Source of the DNA: Acidimicrobiaceae bacterium
Lineage (GTDB): Bacteria; Actinomycetota; Acidimicrobiia; Acidimicrobiales; UBA8190
Direction of reading: 5' to 3'
Assembly (NCBI GenBank): GCA_003151475.1
Contig: PLXQ01000034.1
Location: 1 to 64,000 of the forward strand
Length of the DNA stretch: 64,000 nt
The notes under the pieces: generated by a model
The model's input: only the letters and a program-made list of their open reading frames with translations
Told to the model about the DNA's origin: nothing
Database searches by the model: none
In this document: positions 17,177 through 26,996 of the stretch, piece by piece
How the letters are laid out: each line of letters begins with the position of its first letter
Numbering within the stretch: position 1 is the first letter of the stretch
Translations under genes and position numbers: made by a program

Positions 17177-20101
17177 TCAGAAGTCTTCTTCGTACTCGTT
17201 CCAGGTAGCCCCGGCCTGCTGTGCCTTGGTTTCGACAGTGTCCAGTGCGCCGGCGGCGGCGTTCAATTCCACCTTGATAGTGGCAACCTGCACGTCCCGG
17301 CCGGACGACGGGTCGATGACGTCGGCGAGTTCCGTGAGGAACTGGTAGAGGCTCTCCCGGGAGTTGCGATCGGTGAGGCTGCGATTCGTTAGCTGCATTT
17401 CGTGGACCAGATACTGCTTTGGCCCATCAGATGCAGTCTCGAGAGCAGGCGCCGGAGCTCCAACGCCAGCGGCGGACCCCTCGGCGCTAGAAGTCTCGGC
17501 GGCCGGGATCTCGCTGGGTTCCTCTTCGGGACGCGCCAGCCGTAGCTGCTGGTCAGGACTGTTTAGCGCCAACTGCTCCGGCGAGGCGACATGGAGCCGC
17601 TCGCCGGATGAGGTAACAAGCTCCCATGCCACGCCATCTTCGTCTGGACGGAACGTGTCGTAGATCGCTCTCCGGGCGACCGCCTCGCTCGGGATGACGG
17701 GAAATGCCGGGTCTCTCCAGAACTTCTCGACGACCTCGGCCAGCGTGTAAGGGCGGACTGAGAGATCAAGAAGGTGATGGAGATACGCGCCAGCGAGGCC
17801 GTCGGCGGAGCGCACAGCGTCGCCGCGTTTGGCGAGGTCCTCCCAAACGTCGTTGCCTGAGAGCGAACTGCACGCATCGTTCTCGAACTTAGCGAATTCA
17901 GGCCGAAGCCCTTGGTCGTCTCTCACTAGGTAGACATAATGCTGGAACGCTCGGCGGATCTCGGCGTCGAGCAGCTCGAGAGCCTCGTTTACCTCTGTCA
18001 CCATCTCCGCGTGGAGCTCGGAGTCGGGGGCCACGTCATTGTTCGCCAGCAACCAGGCGTACGCGCTTCGGGCCCGCTTGGCCATCGCGTCGCGCCGCTG
18101 GGTGTTGACGCAGGCGATCACGCAACTCGCGGCAAAGTCCACCCCCAACCGTTTCGGCCCCAGCCCGAGCACCGCCTCGATGTCGTCTCGGCTGCCACTG
18201 TCGCGGCCGTTCAAGAGGGTCCACCGTCGTGGGTCGAGGACAACCAGGCGATTCGAGCGGCGCTGGTCTACCTCCCGGAATAGGTCAGGGAGCGTCGTGT
18301 CAGCCGCCGACTGTTCAATAAAGAGCACCTTGTCGAAGGCGCTGCCCGAGGAAGCGAGCTTCTGCACCCGCTCCCACACCAGGGCGTAGTACAGCTCCGG
18401 AGTCGAGCGGTTGAGGGCGTTGCGCTGGAACATCCGCTTGTTCAGCTGGGTGACCAGCAGGTACCTGTGGGGGACGCTACCGCCGCCCCCCTGGATCACG
18501 TCGAGAGCGCCGAGACCCCGTTCGTCCTCATCGTCGGTGAGGGCATTGAAGATCTCTTCCGCGTCGCCAAGGCCGAAGATCTCGTCAGGCACGTACAAGG
18601 TGGCGAGCAGCTCCGCTTTGGTTGCACCGCGCTTGCCCTGGGCCCGCGCTGCGACCGAGTAGAGCCAGAGCGCCGAGGCAAGGCGCATCGCTGGGTGAGG
18701 TTGGACCGAGACCCAGGGCCTGCCATCGGTGAGTCGCAGATCGGCAAGGACCGCTTGACCATCGGAACGATCAGCCGAAGTGATGTCTTTCTCGGCCACC
18801 TGACGCATCCCGACAATCTGACGGTCGTTACCGTGAAGTACGCCTGAGGAGAGGACCCGGTCCGCTGCGACGTGGAGCGGGATGTCACCGACACCGATGA
18901 GCTCCGGCACCCACTGACCGGCGTGATGTTCGGTGACCCACCAGTAGGCGCTGGCCGAAAACACCTCCACGGTCGAGCGCACCCTCTGGAATCCGGTGTG
19001 CTGGGTCCAGTCGTGTTCGACGAGGTCGAGCAGGTCAGGGTGAAACGGGTAGGACCGCTCGAGACGGTCGCCGAGGCCGGCGAGCTGGCGCGCGCCAGGC
19101 AGTCGATCGAAGACATGTTCACGCCATGCGGTGCTCACCCCTTCCCTCCAGCGCTCGGCCAGAGCAGCCAACGGGAGGTCCTTGTCGGGCCGATTGAAAA
19201 TCCGGCGCCGGATGATGGCCCCGAAGTCCTGAGGCTCGTTGACGCTCACCGTCGTTCCGTTCCGTTCGAGCCTTCGCGCGATGTAACTGCGGAACTCCTG
19301 AGCTGGGCCTTCGTAGCCCTGTTCGTCGAGGTCCGAGCGGATCATCACGGCCACGAGGACGGCGCTTTCCATCTCGGCTACGGCACCGGTGAGGGCGTTC
19401 AGGAATGCCTGTTCTTCGGGGATTGTGTCACGGTGATCGGGCCCTGCGAGGGCCATGGCGTAGTCCATGATCTCGTCGAGCAGGATGAGAACGGGATGAC
19501 CGACGGCTCGGATGGCGTCCTTGATGGCCGCCTTGTCTGTCCCAGCGGTGACATGTGAGTCGTAGAGGGCGCGGTCGCCGGCGAACAGAGCCCACAGGAA
19601 GCGCTGGTGCAAATTGACCGCAGGGCCGAATTCGGGCCGGGCGGCACCCGGGCTGAAGTTGTCTGCGCACAGAACTACGGGGTGCACGTCGCGGAGTTCG
19701 AGGTCCTTCCCGGCACGCTGGCGGGCGACGCCGAGGACCTGCTGGCCGATGTCGCTCGCGTAGAACTCGTCCTGGTGCGTCGCCATGTGCCATAACCCGA
19801 CCAGGGCGTGGCTCTTTCCACCGCCCATGCCCTGATCCAGGTGGAATAGTCGGTTGCCATCGAACATCTCCCCCGCGAGGCCAGCCCCGGCCAGCAAGCG
19901 GGTGATCTCAGCCATGAACTCGACGAGCTTGGTGGTCGGCTCCGTGATGTCACACCAGTAGCTGGCCTCCCGGTAAGGGACATCAGCGGTCTGATAGGCG
20001 GCCTCGTACAACGACATCTGGAGACCCTGGGCTTGGCCATGGCGCTGTACCACCTCGGGCCGTAGCTCAAGCACGTCAGCCCAGTGCGAAACGACCATCA
20101 C
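17177..20101 (-). CDS. DUF499-family AAA+ ATPase of a defence operon
   Basis: The 974-residue protein has a P-loop LDQGMGGGKSHAL near residue 90 and Walker B VLILLDEIMDY near 204, which fits the DUF499 ATPases (COG1483). A DUF499 ATPase is recurrently encoded with a DUF1156 methyltransferase and a large helicase in defence islands, and some of these families are labelled as phage-defence associated. The start is GTG 20101, which overlaps the methyltransferase stop (GTGA); ATG 20098 is equally possible. It is the third gene of a coupled operon. Its biochemical role is unknown. Confidence 0.82.
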   Translation of the reverse strand: MMVVSHWADVLELRPEVVQRHGQAQGLQMSLYEAAYQTADVPYREASYWCDITEPTTKLVEFMAEITRLLAGAGLAGEMFDGNRLFHLDQGMGGGKSHALVGLWHMATHQDEFYASDIGQQVLGVARQRAGKDLELRDVHPVVLCADNFSPGAARPEFGPAVNLHQRFLWALFAGDRALYDSHVTAGTDKAAIKDAIRAVGHPVLILLDEIMDYAMALAGPDHRDTIPEEQAFLNALTGAVAEMESAVLVAVMIRSDLDEQGYEGPAQEFRSYIARRLERNGTTVSVNEPQDFGAIIRRRIFNRPDKDLPLAALAERWREGVSTAWREHVFDRLPGARQLAGLGDRLERSYPFHPDLLDLVEHDWTQHTGFQRVRSTVEVFSASAYWWVTEHHAGQWVPELIGVGDIPLHVAADRVLSSGVLHGNDRQIVGMRQVAEKDITSADRSDGQAVLADLRLTDGRPWVSVQPHPAMRLASALWLYSVAARAQGKRGATKAELLATLYVPDEIFGLGDAEEIFNALTDDEDERGLGALDVIQGGGGSVPHRYLLVTQLNKRMFQRNALNRSTPELYYALVWERVQKLASSGSAFDKVLFIEQSAADTTLPDLFREVDQRRSNRLVVLDPRRWTLLNGRDSGSRDDIEAVLGLGPKRLGVDFAASCVIACVNTQRRDAMAKRARSAYAWLLANNDVAPDSELHAEMVTEVNEALELLDAEIRRAFQHYVYLVRDDQGLRPEFAKFENDACSSLSGNDVWEDLAKRGDAVRSADGLAGAYLHHLLDLSVRPYTLAEVVEKFWRDPAFPVIPSEAVARRAIYDTFRPDEDGVAWELVTSSGERLHVASPEQLALNSPDQQLRLARPEEEPSEIPAAETSSAEGSAAGVGAPAPALETASDGPKQYLVHEMQLTNRSLTDRNSRESLYQFLTELADVIDPSSGRDVQVATIKVELNAAAGALDTVETKAQQAGATWNEYEEDF

Positions 20102-22893
20102 GGTGCCCTAGTCTCGTCGAAGGCGAGCGAGTCCTGATGGACCGTGGCTGCGACCCGCCTGGCCTCAGCCTCGATGGCCCGTCGATTCCGCTGGCAGGCG
20201 GTGAGAGCCACGGTCACCCGGTCGGACTCCGGCAGTTGGCGAACGAGATCGGCGACGGTCGCCCACACGTGCTGATCGTCGGCTGGCCGATTGGAGTCTG
20301 CCAAAGCCTGAGCCACGGCTTCGGTGCCGCCAGCCGGCCAGGCACCGGCGAGGGCCCGGACAATCTCGATAACTGATGACCGCTCGGTCACGACTTCTGG
20401 AACGTTGAGGGTGAGAGTGAAGCCACCCTTAGACTCCTCCAGAATGCGCGGGCGAAGCTCGTCGATACGCATATCGCTCGACTGGGCGTGGAACACGGCT
20501 TCCCCCTTGTTGACGATCGTTGTCCCGAAAGCCCGGAGCCAGAAGATGGCGAACCGGGTTTGCGGGTCGAAGGTGTCAAGGGGTAGTTCGTCCACCTTGA
20601 AGGCATGAGCGTCGACGACAGCGCGGCGGCCAATGGCTAGGAGGTACTCCAAGTTGGGTTCGGATCCGTCTGGACGTTGGATGGAGCTGTACCGCCCGAC
20701 GACTTCCATGGCCGGGCCGAAGGCTGCCATCAGCTGGTCTGATAGCGCCAACTCCCAGTGGTCCCACTCCGTGGTCCGTTTGCGTACCATCTCGGCGATC
20801 TCCCGCTCGACTTGAGCGGCGGTGGCTGATCGACGCGCCTGAGAGGCGACTCGGCATCCAATGGTGATCGTGACCCTGATTGAGGCGACGCCGGTATTTC
20901 CCGACTCGGTGCGCGCCGGCCAGGCCGAAGTCACGACGAAACCAGCGTCACGCAGTGCCCCTAATAGCCGGCGCCATGCCTCGGGATCTGAGTGCCCGAA
21001 GACTACCGTAAGCACCCCGCCGGGCTTGAGAACTCGGCGCATCTCCTCGAACGCCACAGCAAGCTGCTTCTCGTACCATTCGGCCGTGCGGTGGTCACTG
21101 GGAGCGCGGCCCTGCTTGACGACGATCTCTTCGCTCTTGTCCTGCAATCCCAAGGCGTCCCCAGGACGTCCGAACAGGTCAGGGACAATGTCGAAGAGAC
21201 AACGTCGGAGCCACACGTAGAAATAGTCCGAGACGTCCGCGTAGTTGATCATCTCGTAGTACGGAGGGTCAGTCACCACAGTGTCGACCGTTCCGTCGCG
21301 GTACGGAAGGTGTATCGCAGAGGTCTGTCTGAAGCGACCGGGCTCCGCTAGGTGTGAGAGTCCACCAAGGTGCTTATTCAGCGGCCTGAGAAGGCTGGCC
21401 GCGAGTGATCTCCACGTACCCGGGCCCGCTCCCGGACCAGTCTCGAACCAATCGAAAGCGAAGCTGATCCCGCTTTCGTTTGTGAAGAGATCGCCGATCC
21501 CGACCGCTGGACGGTCACCGTAAGCTTCCAATCGCGACCCGCGTGTGGCCCGCCGCAATCTGCGGACGAGGTTCGCCGAGGCGTAAGCCGCGAGGGCGGC
21601 AGCGTAATCCTCCGAGATGCCCGCAGCGATCGAGTCACGGTGGCAAGAACGAATCGCCCGAGCTGTTTCTACGAATAGGAGGCACTGTCGCGCGTTCATC
21701 AGACTCGCGAAGGTCTTGAACCCGTAACCAGTTGCGTCGATCGTGCTGGCATTTCCTGGCGCAATCTTCTCCGTGGGAGCTCCAGGGATGTCCCCGAACG
21801 GAAGAAGCGATTCGAGATCCACGCTTACTGCGGCGGTTAGTTCCTCCGGGCGAAGTGTCCTGAATACCTTGCGCTCGACCTGGCGGGTGCGCCCCCTCGC
21901 ACTGGGAACCTCCACGGTCGACAGATCAGCCCCTACAACTGGAGCGTCTTCGTACTGTCCTGCGAATCCCTTGGCCTTGACTGTGTCGAGAGGGTGGACA
22001 TGATCGCAGTACGGGCAGCGGGCGGATTTCCCGCGGCGACCTTCCGCGGCGGCGAACGTGGGTACCCCGCTCGGGATCCCGTCCTCAACGGTGGCCTCCC
22101 AGGTCTTGCTCCTCTGGTCGACGACGAGCAGCAGACTCTGACCTTGATCGCCCGTGGGTTGGTAGGGCTTCCGAAGAGCTAGTGAACCAAGCAGGGGGAA
22201 TCGTCCTTGGCATTCGTCGCAGGGGATCGTGATGGCCCACAGATAACCCCACGGATAGCTCCCATCAGAGTTCTTCGGGTAGTAGCTCGATACGGACGAC
22301 TCGAGGCGACGGTCCACCTCCGCGAGAAAAGGGCGCAAGTCCTGGATGAGCTTGGGCTCACCACTTGACTGGGCGAACAGCGATGCGTCGTCCGACTCGA
22401 TGGCGTGGCCGTCGGCCAGGTCGAAGGGCACGTCCGGCTCTCTTGTCCAGTCGCGCAGCGGCCAGTCCGCGAGCAGACGAGAGGCCAGCGCTGCCACCGG
22501 GGAGAGATCGAGTCCGACGGCGCGCAGGCCAATCCTGGCCGCTTCGAGCGGAATGATGCCCCGTCCGGAGAAGCAGTCGAGGACGACGGGTCGCTGGCCT
22601 TCGACATCCGGGATCAGTGATGCCAGCGCGTCCAGTGTCGCCCAGTCGCCGGTGAGGACTGCGCTCGTCACGAGTTGACGCAACTCCTCATCGCCATCCT
22701 CAGAATCCTCGATCAGTAGGGAACACAGCACAGCGGCACGTGCCTGAGCGATGGGTCGTGAGGCGAACCAGGTGAAGATGGCTTTCTCGTTCTGGCCGGA
22801 CCCGGCGGGCGAGCCGCAGGCCTGATCGACCGCTGCAACGGGGAACCAGCGCTCGATGAGCGGGGCTGTGCCGTTGGAAGGTTTGGCGGTCAT
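20098..22893 (-). CDS. DUF1156 DNA methyltransferase with zinc ribbon
   Basis: The 931-residue protein has SAM-binding motif LDCFSGRGIIPLEAAR near residue 103 and the catalytic TDPPYYEMINYADVSDYFYVW near 540, as in amino-methyltransferases that modify adenine N6 or cytosine N4. Between them lies a zinc-ribbon-like pair, CDEC (about 222) and CPYC (about 290), which matches COG1743 adenine-specific methylases with a Zn ribbon. ATG 22893 overlaps the helicase stop (ATGA). It probably marks host DNA so that the helicase/ATPase part spares it. Confidence 0.85.
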   Translation of the reverse strand: MTAKPSNGTAPLIERWFPVAAVDQACGSPAGSGQNEKAIFTWFASRPIAQARAAVLCSLLIEDSEDGDEELRQLVTSAVLTGDWATLDALASLIPDVEGQRPVVLDCFSGRGIIPLEAARIGLRAVGLDLSPVAALASRLLADWPLRDWTREPDVPFDLADGHAIESDDASLFAQSSGEPKLIQDLRPFLAEVDRRLESSVSSYYPKNSDGSYPWGYLWAITIPCDECQGRFPLLGSLALRKPYQPTGDQGQSLLLVVDQRSKTWEATVEDGIPSGVPTFAAAEGRRGKSARCPYCDHVHPLDTVKAKGFAGQYEDAPVVGADLSTVEVPSARGRTRQVERKVFRTLRPEELTAAVSVDLESLLPFGDIPGAPTEKIAPGNASTIDATGYGFKTFASLMNARQCLLFVETARAIRSCHRDSIAAGISEDYAAALAAYASANLVRRLRRATRGSRLEAYGDRPAVGIGDLFTNESGISFAFDWFETGPGAGPGTWRSLAASLLRPLNKHLGGLSHLAEPGRFRQTSAIHLPYRDGTVDTVVTDPPYYEMINYADVSDYFYVWLRRCLFDIVPDLFGRPGDALGLQDKSEEIVVKQGRAPSDHRTAEWYEKQLAVAFEEMRRVLKPGGVLTVVFGHSDPEAWRRLLGALRDAGFVVTSAWPARTESGNTGVASIRVTITIGCRVASQARRSATAAQVEREIAEMVRKRTTEWDHWELALSDQLMAAFGPAMEVVGRYSSIQRPDGSEPNLEYLLAIGRRAVVDAHAFKVDELPLDTFDPQTRFAIFWLRAFGTTIVNKGEAVFHAQSSDMRIDELRPRILEESKGGFTLTLNVPEVVTERSSVIEIVRALAGAWPAGGTEAVAQALADSNRPADDQHVWATVADLVRQLPESDRVTVALTACQRNRRAIEAEARRVAATVHQDSLAFDETRAP

Positions 22894-25800
22894 TTGGTCT
22901 CTCCCGTGAATCGACGCAGCTGGCTGACGGGGATCTGAAAGCGCTCGATGAGGCGCGGACCGCCGCTGAGCGTACCGGCGGGATCCTGAACCACGGCGGT
23001 CAAGGTCGGATCGCTGAAGCAGTGTGTAACTACATAGAGCCAGTACTCGGATCCACGCTGCATCGCCTGGGCCCACTCGTTTGATTCGAGGGTGACTGGA
23101 CCGAGGTCGGTGAGTTGCCCCTTGACCTCGACTAGGCGCTGCTCCTTGGTGGTGCGGTGTTTGGCGAAGAGGTCGTACCCGAGTCCGGCCGTCTGGCGAT
23201 CGTCCACGTCGAAGCCCTCTGAGGTGAGGCGGGCCTTGACGAGTTCGATGGCAGGGAGCTCACTGTCGGGGTCGTACCCGATGTCAGCGAGCAAGGCGCC
23301 TGGGTGTACATCGACCCAGCCGATGAGCTGAGGCGGAGACGCCGTGACCGCCTCGGCCCGCGCCAAGTCGTCGAGTCGGCTCCGACGGTCCACCTCGAAC
23401 TTCTCCCGAGCCAAGACTCGCTGCTCTTCGGGGAGCTCTCGCAACTGGCGTTGCCAGCGGGCCCGCAGCGCTTCCAGGTCGTCCCTAGCGCGGCCAACCC
23501 ACCGGGCCTGTTCGTCGGTCGCTTTGCGCTGCTGTTCGATAACGTTGGTCTCAGCTGCTTCGGCCACCGTGACCCGGGAGCCCGGTGCGGGCCGAGTGGC
23601 CACATCGGGAGTCGGGCGGAGGTTAGCGACGGCGGTCCAGTCGACTGGAAAGGCCGAACCCCCCGAGTAGCGGATGAGGAATGGGCTGGGCCGCGCCGTC
23701 TTGGTGACGCCGTCATAACTCTGGATCTCGGTGGAGAAGAGGAAGAGCGTGTAGGCGGTGGTCGAGGCCTGGTCAACGACGGCCGACCCCCTGTAGAGCT
23801 CGGGGCCGAAGCGCTCCGCACAGTAGCCAAGCAGCTGGCGAAACGAGTCCTCCGTTGGCCCGATGGTGACGATCGAGCCAAGCTCCGCTCCCGCCGCGCG
23901 CGCGGCGGCGGTGGCGCTTCCATCCACCGAGACCAGCCGGCTCACCTCACCCCCCAGGGCGGCAGGGAGCATCTGGGTCGCACGCACGGTGAGGATGCGC
24001 TCGGCAGGTCCGGGCCCTACCTGCCACCCCGCTGCGGCGGCCAAGTTGCGAAGGAAACCCTCGACCATGACGGGGTTTACGGCTTCGAGGCGGTCGACAG
24101 CGAAGCGGGCCTGGGCCTCGCTCAGGTCGGTCGGAGTACGCAGGGCATCTTCCTCGGACGCAAGTTCTCGAGCCTGCTGGACGAGGGTCTCCGTCGACGG
24201 CACCCGCTCGATGGCATCCACACCTCGGTATGCGTCGGCGAGGGCAGCTGCGAAGTCGAACCCGGCTCGTGCCGCGGTGGCGTCCATGAGGTCGAACATC
24301 CGGCCGTCGAGCGCTTCGGCCGCCGCATCCAGGTTGCGCAGCAGCACCTCCTGGACGTGTCCCTCACGGGTTGCTGGGGCCACCAAGTGGTAAATAAACA
24401 CTGGGTTTAGCTGGCCGATGCGATGCAGACGGCCAGCGCGTTGTTCGAGCCGTACCAGGCTCCACGGCACGTCCCAGTCCACCATCACGCTCGCCGATTG
24501 GAGGTCTATGCCCTCACCGCCGGCATCCGTCGAGACCAGTACCTGGTAGCGCCCGGCGAGGAAATCTTGCTGGAGCTGGTCCCGTCGGTCCTGGGCGGTG
24601 GCTCCGCTCAGCAGTTCTGTGCTGAACCCCGCGTTCAAAAAGAGCCCTTCGAGCCATTTCGCGGTGTCGGTGAACTCGGTGAAGACGAGGAGCTGCCCGG
24701 ACCCTGGACGCAGCTCATGCCGAGAGCACACATCGAGGACTGCATCCCACTTCACCGGGAGCACTCCGCTGCGGAGCCAGCGTTCGAGGCTGTCCAAAAC
24801 GTTGTCGAGGGCTTTCAACTCCCCGCGGCGGTCTCGGCTCTTCTCCGCAATGATGGAGTCCTCGGCCTGGGCCCAGGACTCGTCATCATCGACGGCGGCG
24901 TCGAGGAAGCGGGCATCATCGAACCCTTGGGGCGCGGGTGGTGCGACCTGCCCGGCTTGAGCTCCGGAGAGTGCCTCCCGCCGCCGCCGCAGCGTTTGAA
25001 CCGCGGCGGCAATGCTGGAAGCCGCCCGCTTGCCGTAGATGCTGCGTGCCAGCGTCGATCTGACGTCGTACCACTCGTCGACATAACCGAGGACCGCATC
25101 GTAACAGTCGAGCTCATCCTTTGGGAGGGTGACAGTAACCGTCTCCGAGTAACGGGGTTTGAAGAGAGGTTTACCGTCGTGGTCTCGCAGATCTTCCTTC
25201 ATTCGGCGTAGGAAATGCAGCTGCGCGGGACGAAGACGCCGCTCTGGCTCGGTGTCGCCGGGGCCGGCGGTTATGGGATACATGTCAGGGTCGAGGGTGT
25301 TGAGCAAGCACTGGAAGTACCACTCCTTGCCCCGATGCGGGGTTGCTGTGAGCATGAGCAGATGGTGGGCCACCTTCGCCACCTGCTGGGCCGCGCCGAG
25401 GTACTGCGATGTCGGGGTCAGGCGGTGCGCCTCATCGAAGATGGCCAGTGACCACGATGCTGTCGAACCCGCGACCTTGCGCAGCACGTCAGGGTTGTGG
25501 GTTAGCAGGTCGACAGAGACCACCCAAACGTCTACGTCGTCACGCAATGGCCGGGGACTGCGGGCGACTGCCGAGTCGATGCGCTCAGCGTCGATGCCGA
25601 AGTAGCGCCACAGATCTGCCAGCCACTTAGTCACAAGGTGTGCGGGCGGGACGATGAGAACCTTGCCAGGGACCACGCGCCGGCGTCGCCCTTCGGCGAT
25701 GTACATCCCCGACATGATGGTCTTGCCGGTGCCGGGCTCGTCGGCCAGCAGAAAGCGGAGCCGCGGCTGAGGCAGCATGTGGACAAAGACTGCCTCGTCC

Positions 25801-26147
25801 TGGTGGGCATACGGACGGACCGGCTTGGTGGCGGTGGCCGCCGAGCGGATGCGAGGCGTAGCCCACTCCATCCACTTTCCCCACAGGCCGGCCACCGCCC
25901 CCGCAGAGTCGCCGCCTCCGTCATTACTCGGCTGACGGGCCGCTTCGACCTCCTCCACCGAAAGCGTCACCTGGTTGAGCCCAGCGGGACCCTTCAAGAT
26001 GAGATCCACGCGGTCGGCCCGTTCATCGAGCACGCTCAGCACCTCGACGAGATCCCCGCCCCAGTAGAGGCGGTCGCCACGCTCTACCACGCTCCGCCTC
26101 CGGAGCAAGGGGCGGTGGTCGGCGTCCTGGCTGGAGTCATCGTCCAT
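22890..26147 (-). CDS. SNF2/SF2 helicase with DUF3883-like nuclease-fold C-terminus
   Basis: The protein has about 1085 residues. The helicase core shows FLLADEPGTGKTIM (about 130), the DEAH motif LAIFDEAHRLT (about 232), LTATP, a second RecA domain with QLLVFTEFTDTAKWL, and STDAGGEGIDLQ followed by EQRAGRLHRIGQ. The last 120 residues contain GLGYDLFAKHR then RLVEVKG, the DUF3883 pattern with an ExK pair like PD-(D/E)xK nucleases. It is the first gene of the helicase-methyltransferase-ATPase operon. The ATG at 26174 is an alternative start, and neither has a clear ribosome site. Confidence 0.87.
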   Translation of the reverse strand: MDDDSSQDADHRPLLRRRSVVERGDRLYWGGDLVEVLSVLDERADRVDLILKGPAGLNQVTLSVEEVEAARQPSNDGGGDSAGAVAGLWGKWMEWATPRIRSAATATKPVRPYAHQDEAVFVHMLPQPRLRFLLADEPGTGKTIMSGMYIAEGRRRRVVPGKVLIVPPAHLVTKWLADLWRYFGIDAERIDSAVARSPRPLRDDVDVWVVSVDLLTHNPDVLRKVAGSTASWSLAIFDEAHRLTPTSQYLGAAQQVAKVAHHLLMLTATPHRGKEWYFQCLLNTLDPDMYPITAGPGDTEPERRLRPAQLHFLRRMKEDLRDHDGKPLFKPRYSETVTVTLPKDELDCYDAVLGYVDEWYDVRSTLARSIYGKRAASSIAAAVQTLRRRREALSGAQAGQVAPPAPQGFDDARFLDAAVDDDESWAQAEDSIIAEKSRDRRGELKALDNVLDSLERWLRSGVLPVKWDAVLDVCSRHELRPGSGQLLVFTEFTDTAKWLEGLFLNAGFSTELLSGATAQDRRDQLQQDFLAGRYQVLVSTDAGGEGIDLQSASVMVDWDVPWSLVRLEQRAGRLHRIGQLNPVFIYHLVAPATREGHVQEVLLRNLDAAAEALDGRMFDLMDATAARAGFDFAAALADAYRGVDAIERVPSTETLVQQARELASEEDALRTPTDLSEAQARFAVDRLEAVNPVMVEGFLRNLAAAAGWQVGPGPAERILTVRATQMLPAALGGEVSRLVSVDGSATAAARAAGAELGSIVTIGPTEDSFRQLLGYCAERFGPELYRGSAVVDQASTTAYTLFLFSTEIQSYDGVTKTARPSPFLIRYSGGSAFPVDWTAVANLRPTPDVATRPAPGSRVTVAEAAETNVIEQQRKATDEQARWVGRARDDLEALRARWQRQLRELPEEQRVLAREKFEVDRRSRLDDLARAEAVTASPPQLIGWVDVHPGALLADIGYDPDSELPAIELVKARLTSEGFDVDDRQTAGLGYDLFAKHRTTKEQRLVEVKGQLTDLGPVTLESNEWAQAMQRGSEYWLYVVTHCFSDPTLTAVVQDPAGTLSGGPRLIERFQIPVSQLRRFTGETK

Positions 26148-26343
26148 ACGGTGACATCGGCCATTCGGGGACATCGGTCAAGTTCAGTGTGGCCACGCTT
26201 GGGATGGCGGTCGCCGGAAGCCGGAGGCCGCCTAGGCCGAACAAGGCTGAGCGAAGGGCGAGTCATCCTGTCGCTCGGGGCGACCTCCCGTCCGCTGAAC
26301 ATGGTGCGATGAGCCTACTGAGATAGGCGGCCACTCAGCGTGA

Positions 26344-26583
26344 CTATTTTGTACCACCCTCCGGCCTGATCCCAAGAAAGCCTGGCAGGGCGAACCCGTC
26401 GGGAAGCACTGTCTGGTTGAACGCCTGATTGGCCATGCGGTACGGGGTACTCCCTCTTCGGAAGCTTGGACGCTTCGGCGATCGTCCAGGCGAGGCGCTT
26501 CAAGTACCAAGTCGTCACGGGAACAGTGTCGTAGGGGGCATTCTTGTTCCAGCCCAACTTGGTCAGAGCAAGCACCTTCAGCG
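26344..26583 (-). pseudogene. Decayed C-terminal remnant of a second short Argonaute
   Basis: Translation gives LKVLALTKLGWNKNAPYD then TVPVTTWYLKRLAWTIAEASKLPKREYP. This parallels the Argonaute at 133-1581 (LETLALTKMDWNNDALYDPVPVTIRYSKQLAQTIAHVPDLPNGEYPYRM) over about 45 residues. A one-base shift at EYP restores YRMANQ and runs on to a stop at 26344. No MID domain or SIR2 partner is attached, so a full pAgo gene once stood here, or the fragment was copied here. Confidence 0.75.
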
Positions 26584-26967
26584 GCGGATCGGCGCTGCAG
26601 TCGAGTCGCCTTCCATCTCCATGCGAACGGCAACAGACTCGACTTCATCAACCTGTTCAAGTAGACGGCGAAAGATATCAAGCACCAGAAAAGACATGTC
26701 AGCTCCGTCAACCGGCGAGCACGAGAACCCGATCTGCCAACCCACATTGCTCACCTGCAAGGGTGGGACGAAGACGCTGTGCGGACGATTCTCAAGCGAC
26801 TGGGAAGCCGGGTCGAGGTGGTTATTGTTGGCGAACACGACGAAGTCATTCTGGCTACCGGGGTGCGGCATCGTGGTCGTCACTAAGAGGCCTGAAGCGA
26901 CCTGGCATCTCTGACACCGGCTGTCTACGACACGATCCACCGAACTAGCCGTCAGGGTCTCCGCCAA
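26576..26967 (-). CDS. Small hypothetical protein (doubtful)
   Basis: The 129-residue frame opens with TTG. It holds CQRC near its start, SGLLVTTTMPHPG, and a helical end LVLDIFRRLLEQVDEVESVAVRM. Composition looks protein-like, and its last bases overlap the Argonaute remnant. The DEVES segment faintly recalls the DEIEC segment of the Argonaute at 133-1581, so part of it may be remnant rather than a gene. Confidence 0.3.
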
Positions 26968-26996
26968 CTTGTTTAGGCAAATTTGGCAGAAGGCTC

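Noticed and set aside
17177-26147. DISARM system
   Set aside because: A SNF2 helicase and a methyltransferase are present, but no DrmA, DrmB or DrmC-like genes; the DUF499 and DUF1156 partners fit a different set.
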